A stretch of 64,000 bases of DNA, taken from NCBI RefSeq assembly GCF_025813715.1, contig NZ_CP107532.1:4728001-4792000 (forward strand), read 5' to 3'. Source of the stretch: Methylobacterium sp. FF17 (GTDB taxonomy: Bacteria; Pseudomonadota; Alphaproteobacteria; Rhizobiales; Beijerinckiaceae). A program made the translations under genes and the position numbers. Shown here piece by piece: positions 63,247-64,000 of this stretch; the first letter of the stretch is position 1, and every line of letters starts with the position of its first letter. Under the pieces are notes generated by a model that saw only the letters and a list, made by a program, of their open reading frames with translations, had not been told where the DNA came from and ran no database searches.

Positions 63247-64000
63247 CGATCCTGTCCTGGACTTCTCTGGCCGCTCCGGTCGGCGCTGACCGTGTTGAAG
63301 GGACCGAAGCGGTCACCGTCACCCGGCGGCACGGACCGGGGCGAACCGGTTTGCGCCAGCGTGCCGCTCTCAGCTTGCGCGAGGGTGCCCACGGGCGGGG
63401 CCGGCGGTCCGCCCTGGAGGCTCGCCCGGTTCAGGCCGTTCCAGCCCGGCAGCAGGGTGAAGCCGTAGCGCTCGTAGGGCATCGGCCCGACCCCGACGAC
63501 GCGCCGGGCGATCAGGGGCTGCGGCCCGCGGGCCTCGCGCAGATATTCCCCGTCCCGTGTGCGCGACGCGAGGGGCGCTCCCTCGCCGAAGCGCAGGGGG
63601 TTCTCCGAGGCGACCGCGATCGGGAACTCGCCGCGCTGAACGGCCAGGGGGCGGACCGGCGCCGTGGCGACGGTCGGCTTCGGTACGTTCACGCGCGGCG
63701 GCGCGGCCGCCGCCTGCTGCGGAACGGCCGGGGCCGGCCCGCAGGGGCCGGTGTCGCGCGCCTGCGGATCGGGCTCGGCGAAGACGAGTCCGACGACCTT
63801 CGGGAAGAGACCGTCGTACCGGTTCACGATCTCGAGGTAGTCCCGCGTCCGCTTCAAGCGCGACAGACTGAGCGCGTAGCCGAGCACGGAGGCCTCGCGC
63901 GGCCGCCAGCTCACGGCCCTCTGGAACCAGTCCGCCGCGGCGTCGAACTGGCAGGCATTGTAGGCGTACCAGCCGAGTGCCTGCGCGCCTTCGGACGCGC
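63243..64000 (-). CDS. TPR-containing protein, 5' part outside window
   Basis: The frame is open through the window edge, so the start lies beyond 64000. The visible N-terminal part, ALGWYAYNACQFDAAADWFQ and RAVSWRPREASVLGYALSLS, is a pair of TPR helices (W-LG-Y-A-F-P spacing), followed by a Pro-rich linker and a low-complexity tail with a short LAQ-SGTLAQTGS duplication. Coupled to the BcsN-like gene, it may belong to a cellulose or exopolysaccharide secretion cluster, as TPR scaffolds (BcsC-type) do. The class cannot be fixed from this fragment. Confidence 0.7.
   Translation of the reverse strand, partial: ASEGAQALGWYAYNACQFDAAADWFQRAVSWRPREASVLGYALSLSRLKRTRDYLEIVNRYDGLFPKVVGLVFAEPDPQARDTGPCGPAPAVPQQAAAAPPRVNVPKPTVATAPVRPLAVQRGEFPIAVASENPLRFGEGAPLASRTRDGEYLREARGPQPLIARRVVGVGPMPYERYGFTLLPGWNGLNRASLQGGPPAPPVGTLAQAESGTLAQTGSPRSVPPGDGDRFGPFNTVSADRSGQRSPGQDR

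Overview
The window is very GC-rich, densely coded chromosomal DNA from an alphaproteobacterium of the Hyphomicrobiales, most likely a Methylobacterium-type methylotroph. The inference rests on gene content: a XoxF-like PQQ alcohol dehydrogenase with the lanthanide-type Asp-Tyr-Asp motif, a malyl-CoA lyase, a GCG-type repeat protein, a BcsN-like lipoprotein, DUF3606, IalB and the recG/sdhE/mfd neighbourhood. Housekeeping genes (mfd, recG, glmS, glmU, rimO, pabABC, mazG) argue for a chromosome. No rRNA, tRNA, insertion sequence or CRISPR array was seen.

Layout. 1-4.3 kb: a P1 peptidase cut by the window edge, then a minus-strand run of two membrane-linked glycosyltransferases, a LAB_N protein and a flavin oxidase-like protein. 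4.4-6.2 kb: divergent GlxA-type regulator and DJ-1/PfpI enzyme. 6.4-10.7 kb: translationally coupled exopolysaccharide genes (O-antigen ligase/ExoQ type and two acyltransferases). 10.9-14.9 kb: GCG repeat protein, XoxF-like dehydrogenase and a chemoreceptor. 15.5-17.7 kb: a plasmid-type replication module (RepA, six iterons, a DnaA box, an AT-rich tract and a small winged-helix-like protein). 17.8-24.2 kb: mazG, the folate cluster pabB-pabA-pabC, rimO and pncA. 24.2-35.1 kb: quinone oxidoreductase, GntP permease, UbiH-family hydroxylase, patatin, a Chloroflexus-type malyl-CoA lyase, hspQ, an IalB-like protein and a degenerate adenylate-forming-enzyme fold. 35.2-43.8 kb: mfd, a repeat-rich 1.1 kb gap, an AraC regulator, sdhE and recG.

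44-52.3 kb holds the most striking system: cysE, then, beyond an oppositely oriented hydrolase, a family 2B encapsulin shell gene with an embedded cyclic-nucleotide-binding-like domain. It overlaps a cysteine desulfurase gene whose roughly 290-residue disordered N-terminus looks like an encapsulin cargo-loading segment. CysE makes O-acetylserine for cysteine synthesis, the desulfurase takes sulfur from cysteine, and the shell would enclose the desulfurase: a predicted sulfur-handling nanocompartment.

52.4-64 kb: glmU-glmS (UDP-GlcNAc synthesis), opgG/D-opgH (periplasmic glucans), several small secreted or coiled-coil proteins, a remnant of a trypsin-like protease, and the edge of what may be a cellulose/exopolysaccharide cluster (BcsN-like lipoprotein and a TPR protein running off the window).

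A recurring feature is short tandem duplication, often 15 or 18 bp and so in frame, inside or at the ends of ordinary genes (pabB, glmU, the desulfurase, the GCG protein), and in gaps.
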